DNA from: Portulaca oleracea
Taxonomy: Eukaryota > Streptophyta > Magnoliopsida > Caryophyllales > Portulacaceae
DNA: 64,000 nucleotides
Assembly (NCBI GenBank): GCA_029582165.1
Contig: CM055877.1
Coordinates: forward strand, 32,886,249-32,950,248
Direction: 5' to 3'
This document shows positions 24,367 through 34,370 of the stretch, piece after piece. Made by a program: the position numbers and the translations under genes. How positions within the stretch are numbered: the first letter of the stretch is position 1; each line of letters begins with the position of its first letter. The notes beneath the pieces were generated by a model. The model searched no databases and was not told the DNA's origin. It saw only the letters and a list, made by a program, of their open reading frames with translations.

Positions 24367-24660
24367 TTGATTTGATGCCTTTGACAGGCTAATGTTTTTG
24401 CGGGTGATAACCCTGAGACCAGGATTCGATGCCTGTATGGGTTATGTGCGGGAGATCGAGTTTCATCCTCGATATAGGATAGATGTTATGAAGCCTTTGG
24501 TGGCGTGTTTGATGCCTTTGAGAGGCTAATGTTTATGCGGTGATAACCACGAGACCGGATCGATGCCTGTATGGGTTATGTGCCAAGAGATCAGGGTTTC
24601 ATCCCTGATATAGGATAGTGGTTTGATGCCTTTGGTAGGCGATGTTCTTTATGGGATTTG
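24367..24660 (+). repeat. Two tandem units of about 150 bp in the LTR
   Basis: Each unit has TTTGATGCCTTTG, GGTGATAACC, GATGCCTGTATGGGTTATG and a CGATATAGGATAG-type end. One to two units also occur in the truncated 3' LTR (26918-27100). Confidence 0.8.
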
Positions 24661-25129
24661 ATATCCCTCCCGCAAATTAAAATATGGATTGGATGGGTTG
24701 AGGAAACAGTATGGGATTAAAGGTTTGTAAAACGTTTGATTTGATCCCTCTCCCCAAAATGAATTGAAATGAACTTAAACTGTTTTAAACGTTAGGGGTA
24801 GACATTATTGAGATTTCCCCCTCATTTTTGAAATGTTTTGTTTTCAGGTGAAGATCTAAATGCTGGGGACGGGAATTAGAAGTGAGGACGACGAGTCTAG
24901 AAGTCCTTGAATCTTGATATATTATTTTCGTTATGATATCATAAAGTTTTGTTTTGAGTTGTTAGTAGTTACCGTTAGCAGACAGTTGTGTTTTCCTTTC
25001 TCGCCTTGTATTCCTTCAGGGATACGGCAGTGACTCCCAAGCTAAATTTGAAGTCTTCCGCTAAATTTCGTCTGTTAACGTTAGTTGACTTTGACTTTTC
25101 TATAATTGGATTTCCGGGGCGTTACAGAA

Positions 25130-25146
25130 TGGTATCAAAGCTCTGG
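25130..25146 (+). other. Primer-binding site
   Basis: TGGTATCAAAGCTCTGG starts four bases after the LTR. It matches the initiator tRNA-Met primer site TGGTATCAGAGC with one change. Confidence 0.85.
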
Positions 25147-25292
25147 GTTGCGACCTAGTAGCTCCTCAGGACCCTAGGAAGCTAAGTTCGGAGCGATGAG
25201 TGTAGGATGGGAAAAGGGATTCATGCTTTCTAAAGTTGTGTGATTATGAATATAATGTTCTCTGTGTTGCTAATATGTTTTGATTATGTAGG

Positions 25293-25955
25293 ATGGCACA
25301 ACGCACACACTGTCACCAGCACCCCACGCCGTGCTTTCACCGCTACACACCCATTCCTCCTGGTGGGTACTTGGGAACCCACATGCTGAATTTCTACGAT
25401 GAGATCGACCGATACACCAAGGATGTCCCGAACTCCTGCTTGCGTGGCAACGAGGAAGCTCAGGCCAACGCTTTTCTACTCACCTTACGAGACGATCCCT
25501 GGTGGGGCCATAATGTACCGTCGTTGCTGCCACCCCTGCTTTCGGAGGAGGGGTACCCATACCCATGCTGTTGGTGTCAGAGGTACCGGGTAGAGCTGGA
25601 GCATCGAATCCCGGGGAACTTTTCTAGGATCACCCGGATTGGGATGCGTCGAGTAGAGAGGGTCCAAGTGAACCCAACTCCTGCACCAGCTGAGGATCAT
25701 GAGGATGACCCTGAAGAAGATCCGGAGGAGGATCCCACCGAGGACAACGCCCAGGATCCCGAGCCCGAGGTAACCTCTAGGGTCACGGCTGCACCCGTCG
25801 TCGAGCCCAAGCATGAGATCCCGCCCGAGGAGGAGGATGAGGTGGACCGGGGGACAGGAGAAGACCCCGAGGAGGGCTCGGGGGATGAGACGAGTGATCC
25901 CGAGTGGACTCCAGTTTCAGCAAGGAAGAACCCTCGATGCAGGAGGATCATCTGA
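25293..25955 (+). CDS. Extra open frame upstream of gag, unknown function
   Basis: A 220-codon intact frame begins 147 bp after the primer site, where most Ty3 elements begin gag. I do not recognise it. Residues 1-110 are globular-looking with Cys, Trp and Pro (DDPWWGHNVP, CCWCQRY). Residues 125-205 are very acidic with repeated EEDP units. The tail is basic (ARKNPRCRRII). No signal peptide or membrane segment is seen. Gag starts 378 bp downstream in a separate frame. GC content is much higher than its surroundings, and the frame has no stop while gag is cut, so it may be under coding constraint or simply recent. It could be a captured host fragment. Confidence 0.5.
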   Translation: MAQRTHCHQHPTPCFHRYTPIPPGGYLGTHMLNFYDEIDRYTKDVPNSCLRGNEEAQANAFLLTLRDDPWWGHNVPSLLPPLLSEEGYPYPCCWCQRYRVELEHRIPGNFSRITRIGMRRVERVQVNPTPAPAEDHEDDPEEDPEEDPTEDNAQDPEPEVTSRVTAAPVVEPKHEIPPEEEDEVDRGTGEDPEEGSGDETSDPEWTPVSARKNPRCRRII

Positions 25956-26332
25956 GTGGGACGGCCACGATGTGTTGAGTATTAGTGTATAGCTGTTACG
26001 TTTGTATTTTTGTTGAACTGTGATATAATCTGGATATTGGCATGTTGTTTCTTTTGGGTAATTGCCCCGATGGGGAATATTATACATATGATTACATTGG
26101 TGTGCATAGAAATTTTGTTTTGTGATACTGGTATATATGTGACCTTTCAATATGTGATGAAAATTCATGAAATAAATTGATGACATAAGAAATTACTTGG
26201 TGAAATAGAATTACAATTTCGTATTGTTTAGCACCCTATGGGAAGACCGGACCAAGTAGCTACCTCTAGTATGATGTTGAGACAATGGATTGGAAAACTC
26301 TTAAGTAGTCTAAATCGACCCTTTGAACCAGG

Positions 26333-26932
26333 ATGTCGGACGTGAACGGATCTCAACCCAACCACGGTACTCGGGAGCGCCCGCAAGCTGCAGCCGAACA
26401 GCGGCCTCAAACCGCGACTGAACTGCGTCAGCGCCTTCCTCATTTGATATCCGGGCCGAGTGCAACAGCACCGGGGAACGACCTAGCCAGCTTGCTGATG
26501 ATTGAGATGCTTAACAAGCACGAGGATTTACTGAAGAGGGTGGTGGATCGACAAGGAGGAGAAAGGGAAAATGATCCCTCCGCTCTCCTCCAAAGGTTCA
26601 ATAGCTTCAACCCGCCCACTTACACCGGGGTAGCTGACCCCAAGGTCTTTGAAGATTGGGTTAGGGAGATTGAGAAGATTTTCGACACCACACACTGTCC
26701 TGAGGAGTTAAGGGTGGACTTTGCTGCTTATCACCTAAAGGAAGAGGCTGATTTGTGGTGGGCCAGTGTGAAGGAAATAGGGACTGAACCGTGTTTCGAC
26801 TGGAACCACTTCAAGATTGTGCTAAGGGATCGATTTTACCCAATTTCCCTCCAGAAGGCGAAAGAAAAAGAATTCATGAATCTGCGTCAAGGGGAAACTA
26901 GCGTGCTCGCCTACTCTGCATCCCCGATATAG
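26333..26932 (+). pseudogene. gag, truncated by the deletion
   Basis: The frame starts MSDVNGSQPNHG. The capsid-type Retrotrans_gag region is at residues 80-195: FNPPTYTGVADPKVFEDWV, then EADLWWASVKEIG and FYPISLQKAKEKEFMNLRQG. These are the Gag motifs of Ty3 chromovirus-like elements. At about 26918 the sequence jumps into LTR sequence, so the last few residues and stop come from the LTR. The CCHC knuckle, protease and polymerase are absent. It cannot support its own transposition. Confidence 0.85.
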
Positions 26933-27586
26933 GATAGATGTTATGAAGCCTTTGGTGGGCGACTGTTTGATGCCTTTGAGAAGCTAATGTTTATGCGGGT
27001 GATAACCCTGAGACCAGGATTCGATGCCTGTATGGGTTATGTGCCAGGAGATCAGGGTTTCATCCCTGATATAGGATAGTGGTTTGATGCCTTTGGTAGG
27101 CGATATTCTTTATGGGATTTGATATCCCGCCCGCAAATTAAAATATGGACTGGATGGGTTGAGGAAACAGTATGGGATTAAAGGTTTGTAAAACGTTTGA
27201 TTTGATCCCTCTCCCCAAAATGAATTGAAATGAACTTAAACTGTTTTAAACGTTAGGGGTAGACATTATTGAGATTTCCCCCTCATTTTTGAAATGTTTT
27301 GTTTTCAGGTGAAGATCTAAATGCTGGGGACGGGAATTAGAAGTGAGGACGACGAGTCTAGAAGTCCTTGAATCTTGATATATTATTTTCGTTATGATAT
27401 CATAAAGTTTTGTTTTGAGTTGTTAGTAGTTACCGTTAGCAGACAGTTGTGTTTTCCTTTCTCGCCTTGTATTCCTTCGGGGATACGACAGTGACGCCCA
27501 AACTAAATTTGAAGTCTTCCGCTAAATTTCGTCTGTTAAGTTAGTTGACTTTGACTTTTCTATAATTGGATTTCCGGGGCGTTACA
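26918..27586 (+). repeat. Truncated 3' LTR
   Basis: Matches 24460-25126 of the 5' LTR, starting at CATCCCCGATATAGG and ending GGGGCGTTACA before the AAAAT duplication. The first 2.85 kb of the LTR is missing. Confidence 0.93.
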
Positions 27587-28590
27587 AAAATCCTGGCCTG
27601 AACCTAACCCATTGAATTAAACGGGTTACCATGTCAACCCATTTAATCAAACAGGTTGAAAATTTCTACCTAGACCTACTTAATATCGTGTTCGGTTCAG
27701 GTCGGTGATCATGTCGGGTCATCTTTTCTCAGTTTTATGACAATGTTAAGAAAAATGGATATAGAATAGGCGTAGAAATTAGATAGTGTTTGGTTGCAAC
27801 TGTTTCCTGGAAAAGTTTGTCAATTTTCCCAAATTGATCAAATTTTTCCATGATTGTTTATAAAATGAATGAAGGAAAATTTAGAAGTGGGTCCCATTAT
27901 TTTCCCAAGATGGATGAGAAAAAGTTAGAGTTGGGAAAAGCTGACCTGACATGATTACCGACCTAAACCTAACACGCTATTAAGCGGGTTTAGGTAGAAA
28001 TTTTCAACCCATTTACTTAAATAGGTTGACACAGTAAACCCGTTTAATTAAATGGATTAGGTCCAAGTCGGGATTTTTGACACGAAAAAACACCTACTTA
28101 ACCCGTTTAATTAGGCATGTTAGATGGGACAAGTCATTTGCTCGATAATTGTTACCCAAGTATACCGTTTATCAATGAACTTAGGTGAAAGTTACAGTTA
28201 ATACTCTTTGAAATATACGTAAGACTTATTATATTAACTTATATTTATCTTTGACTATGAATTAAAAGACATCTCCTTATATGTAACTCGAATTATATTA
28301 CCAAGTAAATTGTTGAGTATGATATGTCATTATTTTGATCCCACAATGAGTTGTTTTGTATAAATGAGTTAATGGTTAAATGGGTAAGTTGGTAACTTTA
28401 TTCTAATACATTTACTTAAATGAGTTAACATGTCAAAATAAGGTCAAACCGTTTAAAATTTAAACGGTAAACGGTTTCAATTTCCAACCCGTTTAATAAA
28501 TGAGTTAGGTTCAGGTCGGAGGATTTTGAATCCGTTTAAGTTTGACACGAGTACGAACGCGACTCGACCTGGCCTATTAGCTAGCTCTAG

Positions 28591-29104
28591 AAAAACTTCC
28601 GATTTGGGGGGGGGGGGAGTTTTATAACTTTACATCCCAAAATACCCCTAATAATTATTTACAAAATAATATATTAGGATAGCTTGGATATTTCAAAAAA
28701 AATTTCTGATAAATTTTCCAATGTTTTTAATTGTAAATCAAACACTGTGAATTATTCTTTTCAAAAAAAAAAAAAGAATTACTATGAAAACTTTCCTGAA
28801 GAATAACATCCCAGAAAACATTTTCCGAAAATAAAACCAAACACATCTTAAAAGAGAATCAGTAAATATTTCATGGATTCACACAATTCCCTCAAATAAT
28901 CGTAGATAAACTTAAAGATGCAAAAGCTTAAGCACAACTTTGATGACTTCTTCTGGTAACCTCTTGATTCTCAAAGGTCGCTGCGAATGAAAGGTGCATT
29001 TTAATGCTTGGTGTGTCTTCCAGTGGCCTAGAACACATCTGATTATGGAGCACTTGAAACTTTCCCCTGTAAGACATTAGACATGTAATTGGATCATTAC
29101 CCAA
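28591..29104. other. Intergenic DNA
   Basis: Between the foldback element and the Mutator-like element. A run of 11 G occurs at about 28608. No gene. Confidence 0.4.
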
Positions 29105-29333
29105 TATTTTCAATGGTTAATGATCATGAAAGACGGCCCATAAGCACATTTGACCATTAAGTCCAAGAGGGATAATGGAGTCCCTCTTTATGATAAAATG
29201 TGGGGCCCACAGTGTTGACTCACCCATCCTCCTTCTCACTCTACAAAAACAGGGGAAGACAAGCCTCTGCCTATCGCCACCTCCACTCTCAGCCCTCACC
29301 ACCACCGCCTCTCTCAGCCCCCACCGCCACCGC

Positions 29334-30224
29334 TGAAGAGTCCTGGGTTCCGTTCTTGTCTCTCGTGACATTTGCCAAGCGAGCCGCCTCAACCACGGTG
29401 AATTTCGATGTACAATTCCCGGTGAATTCCGGAAATACAAGGGTACTCTCGGCCATCCGTTGGACGGGCTTCGAAGCCTTCTAAGGAGGCTCGCTTCATT
29501 TCCCCAACCCCGGAGGCCCCGGGACCGTATCGAGCCGTCCCGAGATGTCGAACCATGAGGTATCGGGGTTCGAGTTTTGCCCCGGTTCACGAAGGATCAA
29601 GGAAGAAAGCAAGGAAGGGGGAAGTTGGTATCCAGCTAGATGTAGTGCCCGCTACCTCCATGGTAACGCTCGCTACCTCCCTGGAAATTTTGGCCGTCAC
29701 GACCAAACGCTGGCAGCGCCTGGTGAAACGCTGCCAGCGTCTGACACAGAGAGTTGGGTTTCTTGGTCGAACAAAAACGCTAGCGGAAGTTTGGAAACGC
29801 TACCAACGCCTGGCCTCCAGTATGCGGTCGCGCCCGCAATGGACTTCGTTGCGCCCAAGACGGTCCCAGTTCCAGCTGAGTTTTTGTAATCAAAACTACG
29901 TAGTTTTAGGGGTTTTTATGTTTAATATAAATACCTTTTTGGACTGTTTTTGGTTGATATTCAATGTTATGCTTGAGTGCTTTCCAAGCCTCTTCCCCAA
30001 AATTCTTGAAAGTTTATCCAATTAATCTTTGGTGGTGATCAAGTTATTTCTTTAGTGTTTAATGGTGGTTTTATCCTATTTAATCATTGTGGGATGTTAG
30101 ACCAAGGTTGTGGACTTTCCTTGCCAAGGTCATATGCAAACCCTATGGTGTTCAAGTTTGTTTTCCTTTGAATCTCTATTGAAAACTCAAGCAACAATTA
30201 TTCCACCACGACGAAAACGCTCCA
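29334..30224 (+). repeat. 5' LTR of the Ty3 element
   Basis: An 891-bp LTR. It has a short GC array at 29700-29870 (AAACGCTGGCAGCGCCTGG, CGCTGCCAGCG) and a TATA box TATAAATA at 29926. It ends ACGCTCCA before the primer site. Confidence 0.95.
29926..29933 (+). promoter_or_regulatory. TATA box of the 5' LTR
   Basis: TATAAATA about 50 bp after the array, repeated at 39541-39548 in the 3' LTR. Confidence 0.65.
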
Positions 30225-30226
30225 TT

Positions 30227-30239
30227 TGGTATCAGAGCC
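30227..30239 (+). other. Primer-binding site
   Basis: TTGGTATCAGAGCC two bases after the LTR, the standard initiator tRNA-Met primer site of plant LTR retrotransposons. Confidence 0.92.
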
Positions 30240-30574
30240 CAAGGTTTTTCATCTAGCTTGAGTTCTTTTCCATTGTTCTTGCTAGTTTATTCTCTATTGT
30301 TGGATTTTGATATTTTGGATGCAAGTATTAGTGTTCCCCATCCCTTGTGCCTCCAAGTGTATTGGAGAATCATTTATTGTATTGTGTTTGTGATTTTTGA
30401 AGTATTTTGGAGCTTTGAGGAAGAGTTGGAAATTTGTGCCCACAAGGTGTTCGTTACAATGCCCAAGTGAGAAAAACGCAAAGAACCCTTAGCCAAACAC
30501 AATCCAACTACAAGAAAACCCCCAAACTCCACAAAATATCCCAAACACATACCGTCCCATACCTTTCCCTCGAT

Positions 30575-31654
30575 ATGGATGGTCACGATAATTCCGATCG
30601 AAAGGAACCTAGCCAGCGAAGGAGTCCTCGAGTCCAAGGTATTGAGGACCGACTCGCCACCATGGATGAACGGTTCACCTCCCTTGAGAACCATAACGAC
30701 AATATCGAGCGGACTCTTCGGGAAATTGCGGCACAAGTGAACAACCGGACAGTACAACGCCAGGGTCAACCTCATTACGAACGTCCGAGGCTTGCACCGA
30801 GTCCTATCCATCCTCCTCCTAACTTTGAGTCGAGCGACGATGCTAGAGGCTCCCCTCGACGTCGAATTCTTCGGGAAGTGCATGATTGGCCTCCTCGTGA
30901 TGATTTCCAAGGCATCAAGATCGACATCCCCGACTTCAATGGGTCCAATGATCCGGATGACTTCATCTAATGGGTTCAATTGATGGACAGAATATTTGAG
31001 ACCAAGGGATATGACGATAAGAAGGCTTATAAGGTTGCGAGTTTGAAACTCACCAAGGCCGCTTCGCTTTTGTTTCAGAACATGAAGGCACAATGCGCTC
31101 GTGAAGGAAAGGCACAAGTTTATACTTGGTCACGGCTTAAACTAGTGATGAATCGCTGTTTCTTACCCCACACCTACAAGCAAGATGTATTACGGAGGTT
31201 ATATGCTCTCACTCAGGGCAAACGTTCTATCAACGATTATATCTCGGAGTTCGAACAACTCCTCATCAAAAGTGGTCTTCAAGAGCGGGAAGAGCAAACC
31301 ATGATGCGTTATTTGAATGGATTGGATTCCTCGGTTGCCAAGAAAGTTGAGGTTCAACCATATTACTCCATGGATGACTTGTGCGGTTTGGCCCTTCGGG
31401 TTGAACGGTGGAGGAAAGAGAAGGCCATTTCCAAACCGATGTCACGTGCTTACTTTCCACCGTCTAGCCGTCCCCCTCCTCAATTGGGCACGCCCAAATC
31501 TAATGAGACACCCAAGTATCCTTCGACACCCCGTAGCGACAAGGGGAAGGGACTTGTTGTGGCATCTCCTACGGATCCTACTCGGCGTATGGAGGGAAGG
31601 AAATGCTTCAAATGCCATGGGTATGGACACTATAAGGCGGATTGTCCGAACTGA
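30575..31654 (+). pseudogene. gag of the Ty3 element, one internal stop
   Basis: A single reading frame from MDGHDNSDRKEP to the CCHC knuckle CFKCHGYGHYKADC near the end (about 360 codons), with a stop at 30968-30970. The capsid-type core follows the stop: LKLTKAASLLFQNMK, CFLPHTYKQDVLRRLYAL and EFEQLLIKSGLQEREEQT, a common plant Ty3 Gag pattern. The leader from the primer site is about 330 bp. The upstream open frame from 30434 is probably untranslated leader. Gag and pol share one frame, separated by a stop at 31652. Confidence 0.88.
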
Positions 31655-31660
31655 CGGACC

Positions 31661-34370
31661 TTGACTCTCAAGGAGGTTCAGGACATCGATAAGGAACTAC
31701 AAGTAGCACAGGATGATTCTGAAGTAATAGTTGAGGATGCGGACACTAGTGAAGATGAGGGTACCGTCGCCTTGTCACATGATCAAGGTGGCGCTCTTGT
31801 CTTGAGGCGCATTTTGCATGTCCAAGAAACCCCTCTTGATAGGGCCCGACAGGAAACTATATTTCAAACACGATGCTTAGTCGGGGGTAAGGTTTGTGAG
31901 CTTATTATCTATGGGGGAAGTTGTACTAACGTGGCATCCGCCTATATGGTTGACAAGCTGGGATTACCACTATTGCCTCATCCCCGCCCTTATTCACTCA
32001 AATGGCTTAACGATCAAGAAGGCATTAAGGTAACTAATCGTGTCTGTGTGAATTTATCTTTTGGCACTAACTATGAAGATTCTGTTGTTTGTGATGTTGT
32101 CTCCATGAGCGCATGTCACATATTGTTGGGTCGACCGTGGCAATTTGACAAGAAAACTGTTCATAACGGACTAAAGAATACCTACACTTTCGTCCACGAG
32201 CGCAAGAGGGTTAAGCTTCTTCTACTAGCACCATATGAAATATTACCACCTAAACCCGAGGCAGGAAGTGAGGAGCCTAAACACTTGAGTGAGGTACGCG
32301 TCGAGCGAGCCCTAAGCAAGGGGAAGGCCATTTTTGCCTTGCTCCACTTAGAGGCAAACACATGTGAGGTAGTGACACCCAACCACCCTCTCGTTGCTCC
32401 TCCTCTTGCCACATTCCGTGATGTGTTTCCCAAAGATCTTCCACCGGGTCTACCCCCTATCCGGGGCATTGAACATCAAATCGACCTTATGCCCGGAGCT
32501 CCAATCCCCAACAAGGCGGCATATCGGTGCAACCCGCAGGAAACCAAGGAGTACTTGCAACGGCAGGTGGGCGAACTTGTTTCTCAAGGCTATATTTGAG
32601 AGAGCATGAGCCCATGTTCCGTCCAGGCCCTCTTGGTTCCGAAGAAAGACGACACCTTCAGGATGTGTGTTGATACCCATTAACAATATTACCATCAAGT
32701 ATTGGTGTCCCATACCGAGACTCGATGACACGCTCGATGAGTTACATGGTTCTAGTATCTTCTCCAAGATTAATCTACAGAGTGGTTACCATTAGATCCG
32801 CACGAAGGAAGGTGATGAGTGGAAAATGACATTCAAAACGAAGGGAGGATTATATGAGTGGCTTGTCATGCCCTTTGGGCTTTCCAACGCCCCGAGCATG
32901 TTCATGCGTCTTATGAACGAGGTGTTGAGGCCTTTTATCGGTAAATTTATCGTGGTCTATTTTGATGATATTCTGGTATATTCAAGGAGTGAAGCGGAGC
33001 ATATTACACATTTGGAGCTGTGTTCGAGGTTTTACGGCAACAACGACTCTTCGGCAAACTGGAGAAGTGTGAATTTTGGACTTCTCAAGTCACATTCCTT
33101 GGGTATATTGTTTCCGACAAGGGTATCTCTATGAACCCCTCGAAAGTGGAGGTCATTCGCTCTTGGCCCTCTCCCTCTACTATCATGGAGGTGAGGAGTT
33201 TCCACGGTCGTGCTTCATTCTATCAACGGTTCATCAAGGGCTTTAGTACCCTTACCGCCCCTATTACCGAATGTATGAAAAAGGGCGCCTTTGAGTGGAC
33301 TCGAGCGGCCCAAGGAGCATTTGAGAAGTTGAAGGCTCGACTATGTGAGGCACCGGTACTTGCTCTCCCGGACTTCACACAAGTCTTCGAGGTGGACTGC
33401 GATGCTAGTGGGGTAGGCATTGGAGCCGTTTTGATGCAGAACCAGTGCCCTATTGCTTATTTTAGCGAGAAGCTTCGCGGTTCGAGGAGAAATTATTAGA
33501 CTTATGACAAGGAATTTTACGCTCTCGTGCGAGCACTCGATCATTGGTCAAACTATTTGAGGCCTAACCAGTTTGTCATTCATTCGGATCATGAAGCTCT
33601 TAAATATTTGAATGGACAACACAAGCTTAGTTCTCGACATGCCAATTGGGTTGAGTTTCTCCAAGGGTTTAATTTTGTAGCAAAACACAAGAAGGGGAGT
33701 GTTAACGTGGTTACCGATGCACTTTCTAGAAGACAATCCCTTCTTTCTGTGGTGGAAGCAAGGGTCCTTGGATTTCAACACTTGAAGGAGTTCTATAAGG
33801 AGGATGATGACTTCAAATCACACCTCGGTGGTGGTGATGGGCCCTATTTGCTCTAAGACAGATTTCTCTTCAAAGGTAACAAGTTGTGTGTCCCAAAATG
33901 CCCGTTGAGGAAACTTCTAGTGTGGGAGGCTCACGGGGGAGGTCTTGCCGGTCATTTCGGTATCAACAAGACCATCGACATGTTGAAAGAGCACATTTAT
34001 TGGGAGAAAATGGGAGGCGATGTGCAGGATGTAGTGTTGAAGTGTGTTACTTGCCACCATGCCAAAAGTTAGTTCCACCAAGGGCTCTGTACACCCCTTC
34101 CGGTTCCAAATGGCCTGTGGGAGGATTTGAGTATGGACTTCATTGTGGCTCTTCCCCAGACCGTGCGTGGAAAAGATGCAATTCTCGTCATCATTGACTG
34201 CTTCTCTAAAATGGCGCATTTCATTGTTTGCGAGAAGACCGATGACGCCTCGCATATTGCAACACTTTTCTTTCGGGAGGTAGTTCGCTTGCATGGTGTT
34301 CCGAGGACCATTGTATCAGATCGTGACACTAAGTCCATGAGTCATTTCTGGAGGTCCTTATGGAAGCTAC
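31661..34370 (+). pseudogene. pol part 1: protease, reverse transcriptase, RNase H, integrase start
   Basis: Protease at 31840-32170 ends in HILLGRPWQFD. Its active-site triad reads IYGGSCTNVAS, with Tyr where the family has the catalytic Asp. Reverse transcriptase begins at 32400 (LPPGLPPIRGIEHQ). Its catalytic [11 protein letters not shown] is at 32957. RNase H ([17 protein letters not shown]) is at 33390. The integrase zinc-binding HHCC region lies at 33900-34070 (CVTCHHAKS) and the catalytic core from 34127 (MDFI, then SDRD). Stops occur at 32597, 33497, 33854 and 34070, and a shifted frame covers 32826-33015. The hAT interrupts the integrase core at 34370. Confidence 0.92.

Larger units (their letters stand above)
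21611..25126 (+). repeat. 5' LTR, 3516 bp
   Basis: Runs from TGGGAAACCCCG to GGGGCGTTACA. It contains a TATA box (21975), a CT-rich leader, a GC-rich first leader segment to 22465, an intron-like segment 22466-24001, then U5-like sequence shared with copy 1 (1-1015) and the 3' LTR. The overlapping His/Pro/Arg-rich open frames at 22089-22477 come from CCACCACC-type repeats and are not called as genes. Confidence 0.92.
21611..27586 (+). mobile_element. Del/Tekay-like LTR retrotransposon, internally deleted
   Basis: 5' LTR 21611-25126, primer site, extra frame, gag start, then a truncated 3' LTR 26918-27586. AAAAT flanks both ends (21606-21610, 27587-27591), and rejoining the flanks restores the foldback arm. 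Everything from mid-gag through pol and most of the 3' LTR is missing. The shared LTR portions differ at only about 8 of 490 sites by eye, so the insertion looks young. Confidence 0.93.
20073..28590. mobile_element. Long-arm foldback element split by two later insertions
   Basis: The left arm is 20073-20563, 21583-21610 and 27592-27735. It is matched along its length by the inverted right arm 27941-28590. The loop is about 205 bp (27736-27940). The outer ends read CTAGAGTCGGATAATAGG and CTAGAGCTAGCTAATAGG. Arms of about 660 bp carry CGGGTT-type words but no coding sequence. Without the insertions the element is about 1.5 kb. No target duplication is readable. Confidence 0.85.

Noticed and set aside
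30374..31117. 247-codon minus-strand frame opposite gag
   Set aside because: Shadow of the plus-strand gag frame, which has clear Gag motifs.
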